NCBI GenBank assembly: GCA_035480535.1 | Contig: DATIHQ010000063.1 | Span: forward strand, 1 to 26,390 | Length of the DNA stretch: 26,390 bases | Direction: 5' to 3' | Source of the DNA: DATIHQ01 sp035480535 | GTDB lineage: Bacteria; Chlamydiota; Chlamydiia; Chlamydiales; SM23-39 | Made by a program: the position numbers and the translations under genes | Shown: positions 24,210 through 26,390 of the stretch, one piece after another | How positions within the stretch are numbered: position 1 is the first letter of the stretch | Layout of the letters: the number at the start of each line of letters is the position of its first letter | Notes under the pieces: model-generated | Database searches by the model: none | Seen by the model: only the letters and a program-made list of their open reading frames with translations | What the model was told of the DNA's origin: nothing

Positions 24210-26225
24210 TTAATAACCAAATGTAATTTCTAGAGAACCACCATTGGAAATATAGCTGCTTCCAAAATTTCCATGATAATTGAGATTGACTCGGGTGGTA
24301 TCTGTGGGATTGCCGATTCCGAGCTGGACCATGGCAGCGAAGAGATGATTTTTGAAAAAGAATCCAGATACTTCAAATTCACTGCTCGGAGTATCTAAAA
24401 AGAAGGCTTCCGTACTCTTTCCGCCTATGCGTCCCTGGTAGAGATAGCTAATCGAGGCATAGCTAGAAACAGTAAATTGTTTATAAGGCTTAAATAGGTT
24501 CCATCCGAGGCCGATTTCTGGTTCTAATAAATTCGAGATTTTTCCATGAACTGTCTGAGCCAGCGGGCTATTCCCATCTTCTGTAAAGGCAGCCTGCTGA
24601 ACGAGTACATAGTCAAGGCTCAAAAAGGGCCATAACTGATTGATGAGCCCGCACGAATCACTTTTAAATATTTCATAACTCATTTCGAAATGGGTCGCAA
24701 AAACATTGGCGTGATTATGATGCGATATTGACTCATCAATTGAGGGAATAAAAGGAATACTGGAAGGGATAAAAATCTCCCGTTTCGCATCGACTTTGTT
24801 GTAAACGTAGGCAAAACTTAAATCTGCCCACCAAGGACAAGCTGTCCATGCCATATAAAGCATCCCTTCGTAAGAATGGATGTGGGACCTTGCTTGGTCT
24901 TCTTCCCATTTCACATGGGAATCGGAATATGCTGCAGCCAGGCCAAGGACTCCACTGCGCGAAGAGTCGTATTCCCATCCTCCTGTGATACCCACAATGG
25001 GATTTTTATAGGCCCCCTTTTGATGGATTTCCTGAGCATAAGGAATGAGCCAGTAATGGGGCTGAGCCCTATGGCACGTATTGCATGTTTTTCGATAGGC
25101 CAGCAAATTGTCATGGACCGTCGACTGCACTTGTATGGCCACAGCTTCTTCCGCAAAAAGGATCGCATTGAAGATCGAAGGATCCATTTGCTCGAAAGCC
25201 GACTCCAATTCAGGGTTAGGATCTGTAAATGGGTTCAACACAGCCAGAATAGGGAACATCCTCGAGGTAGTAGGGTCCAATTTTTGAAATCCTTCGGCAA
25301 TGGCCCTCACATTGGCCCCTGTGAGGAGAGGGGCATAAGGAGTATAGAAAGATCCTCCGAAAGAGAGGATGCCGCCGATGACGGCCGACACGCACTGGGG
25401 AGGATTCACGCCGCCGCACATGCTTGTGCAGGAATAGGCGCTCGGGTCATAGGGATTGAGTCCGCCGCAATATTGATTGTAGGTCAAAGTGATAATATCG
25501 CCAGAAAGCGACAATGTTCCGATCGTTTGTTTCACAGGCCCAAGGACTGCCGATGGATTGCCCGCCGAGTAATTTTGAGAAGGATCCAAAGGATCGACAA
25601 AATAAAGAGTTCCAGTATTCGTATTGCTGTCCCAATCAAGCCCGTTTGCCAGAATCCCATGGCCGCCGCCGCCTGGATAGGAGATGACGACCAAGGCTGC
25701 GCTGCCGGCGGCAATCGCATTCGATAGGAATGCAATCGAAGGACGCTCAATTTGGATGTAGCTAGGTTTTGGATTTGTAGCTACGGGTCCCCATTGAAAA
25801 GAAGTGAAGACCCCGGAGATCTGCACTTGAGGAAATGGGAGGGTTTGTCCGAGATAGAAACTGATCCCGCTGACTAAGGGGAGATTCAATGTCCCTCCTG
25901 CATTACAATTTCCTTGCATGGGGCCTGATGAGGGACATACGGCCAGCGTAGACATCAGATTGATGAAAGCATCATCCGTCCTCTCCCACTCGCTATAGGT
26001 CACTCCGGAAAGGGACGTCCCAAAAATAGTAGGACACACATTCTGCAAAAAGGTCATTCCGTTTGTGGTTGAAGTGGGAAAGCAAGCTTCATTTCCAATA
26101 AAATTGTGTTTGGAATTGATGCTATATTGGTCAAGCCACCCATAATTGGAGACATCGATCAGCTGCTGCGTGGTCTGTGCCCATAACGACGAAGAGAGAA
26201 TGGTGAGCAGCAAAATATTTTTCAT
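24210..26225 (-). CDS. Secreted protein with C39/papain-like head and autotransporter-like beta-barrel, 671 aa
   Basis: A signal peptide (about 1-16, ending LWA before QTT) sends the protein out of the cytoplasm. The head has the layout of a papain-like (C39-type) domain: Cys47 in NEACFPTSTTNGM, His188 in GGGGHGILANGLDWD, and Asp210 in LYFVDPLDP, which would form a catalytic triad. A cysteine-bearing middle follows. From about 390 to the end the sequence alternates polar and hydrophobic residues and finishes with SLEITFGY, ending in aromatic residues as outer membrane barrels do; about 280 residues fits an autotransporter translocator of the Pmp type. CNTCH at 380-384 matches the haem-c pattern but may be chance. 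Peptidase activity is inferred from spacing alone. It is divergent from the partial gene at 26344. Confidence 0.7.
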   Translation of the reverse strand: MKNILLLTILSSSLWAQTTQQLIDVSNYGWLDQYSINSKHNFIGNEACFPTSTTNGMTFLQNVCPTIFGTSLSGVTYSEWERTDDAFINLMSTLAVCPSSGPMQGNCNAGGTLNLPLVSGISFYLGQTLPFPQVQISGVFTSFQWGPVATNPKPSYIQIERPSIAFLSNAIAAGSAALVVISYPGGGGHGILANGLDWDSNTNTGTLYFVDPLDPSQNYSAGNPSAVLGPVKQTIGTLSLSGDIITLTYNQYCGGLNPYDPSAYSCTSMCGGVNPPQCVSAVIGGILSFGGSFYTPYAPLLTGANVRAIAEGFQKLDPTTSRMFPILAVLNPFTDPNPELESAFEQMDPSIFNAILFAEEAVAIQVQSTVHDNLLAYRKTCNTCHRAQPHYWLIPYAQEIHQKGAYKNPIVGITGGWEYDSSRSGVLGLAAAYSDSHVKWEEDQARSHIHSYEGMLYMAWTACPWWADLSFAYVYNKVDAKREIFIPSSIPFIPSIDESISHHNHANVFATHFEMSYEIFKSDSCGLINQLWPFLSLDYVLVQQAAFTEDGNSPLAQTVHGKISNLLEPEIGLGWNLFKPYKQFTVSSYASISYLYQGRIGGKSTEAFFLDTPSSEFEVSGFFFKNHLFAAMVQLGIGNPTDTTRVNLNYHGNFGSSYISNGGSLEITFGY

Positions 26226-26263
26226 ACAGAAGAAACTAACTCAGCAAAAAGTTTCCGTCAATT

Positions 26264-26279
26264 TCTTATCCCAATAAGA
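26264..26279. repeat. Inverted repeat in a divergent intergenic region
   Basis: TCTTAT and ATAAGA are exact inverted repeats around CCCA, 39 bases upstream of the secreted-protein start. It could be an operator or an RNA hairpin in the leader. Confidence 0.3.
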
Positions 26280-26315
26280 GCAACAATTCATCTTATTAAA
26301 TAATTTAATTTATGA

Positions 26316-26321
26316 TAAAAT
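26316..26321 (+). promoter_or_regulatory. Possible -10 element for the partial gene at 26344
   Basis: TAAAAT stands 22 bases before the ATG, inside TATGATAAAAT, the same 11-mer that forms the -10 region of the promoter at 10512-10540 on the other strand. No convincing -35 element is seen 17 bases upstream. Confidence 0.3.
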
Positions 26322-26343
26322 AGATTATAAACAGCGCATTATT

Positions 26344-26390
26344 ATGTCAAATATTACTGAAACACAAATTAACACTTCTAAAGACCTGAT
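26344..26390 (+). CDS. Start of a possible gene cut by the window end
   Basis: An ATG at 26344 opens a frame reading MSNITETQINTSKDL with no stop before the window ends. The polar, Ser/Thr- and Asn-rich beginning is compatible with a cytoplasmic or type III-secreted protein. There is no clear ribosome binding site. A -10-like element lies upstream. Too little is present to assign anything. Confidence 0.4.
   Translation, partial: MSNITETQINTSKDL

Noticed and set aside
24876..25727. A long plus-strand open frame of 283 codons
   Set aside because: It lies wholly antisense to the secreted barrel protein, whose signal peptide, motifs and end are coherent. Its own product is Arg/His/Ile-rich with no family features.

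Overview
The window looks like a chromosomal segment of an environmental, host-associated member of the Chlamydiae (Parachlamydiales-like). The order SNF2/SWI-type helicase, mreB, GTP-type PEP carboxykinase on the minus strand is the same as CT708-CT709-CT710 in Chlamydia trachomatis (recalled, not searched). Two TyrP-type aromatic amino acid permeases and a barrel-ended secreted protein fit the same group. The family or genus cannot be named from the sequence. No rRNA, tRNA, CRISPR array or intact insertion sequence was seen.

Layout. Positions 60-2530 (minus): two tandem paralogous multi-pass permeases of the purine/cytosine permease type, coupled by an ATGA overlap. Positions 2580-10486: an AT-rich block of about 8 kb holding mostly unrecognised genes on both strands. 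Several have short hydrophobic hairpins, eukaryote-like motifs or a possible papain-like catalytic pair. It also contains a flavin-reductase-like gene, a small conserved protein and the decayed second copy of one hypothetical gene. Positions 10575-11819 (minus): a TyrP-type permease. Positions 11923-14299 (plus): three purine-rich genes joined end to end by ATGA overlaps, two with Inc-like bilobed hydrophobic segments and two with long coiled coils. Positions 14294-14566 (minus): a small hypothetical gene. Positions 14626-22709: pckG, mreB and the SNF2 helicase on the minus strand, with a two-gene ABC exporter (plus) lodged between pckG and mreB. Positions 22934-24163 (minus): a second TyrP-type permease. 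Positions 24210-26225 (minus): a secreted protein with a C39/papain-like head and an autotransporter-like beta-barrel end. Positions 26344-26390 (plus): the start of a further possible gene.

How the parts fit. The conserved right half supplies housekeeping functions: gluconeogenic PEP formation, cell-shape and septal control by MreB, a chromatin-remodeller-like ATPase, and uptake of aromatic amino acids. The left half looks like an accessory host-interaction block: nucleobase-type uptake plus candidate secreted or inclusion-membrane proteins. Assignments of effector roles are inferences from architecture only. The most notable items are the papain-like barrel protein, the protein with a possible permuted His/Cys pair and an internal duplication, the protein with an AT-hook-like motif and nuclear-localisation-like clusters, the exact 49-residue coiled-coil repeat, and the degenerate duplicate that lies antisense to the 5' end of the flavin reductase frame.
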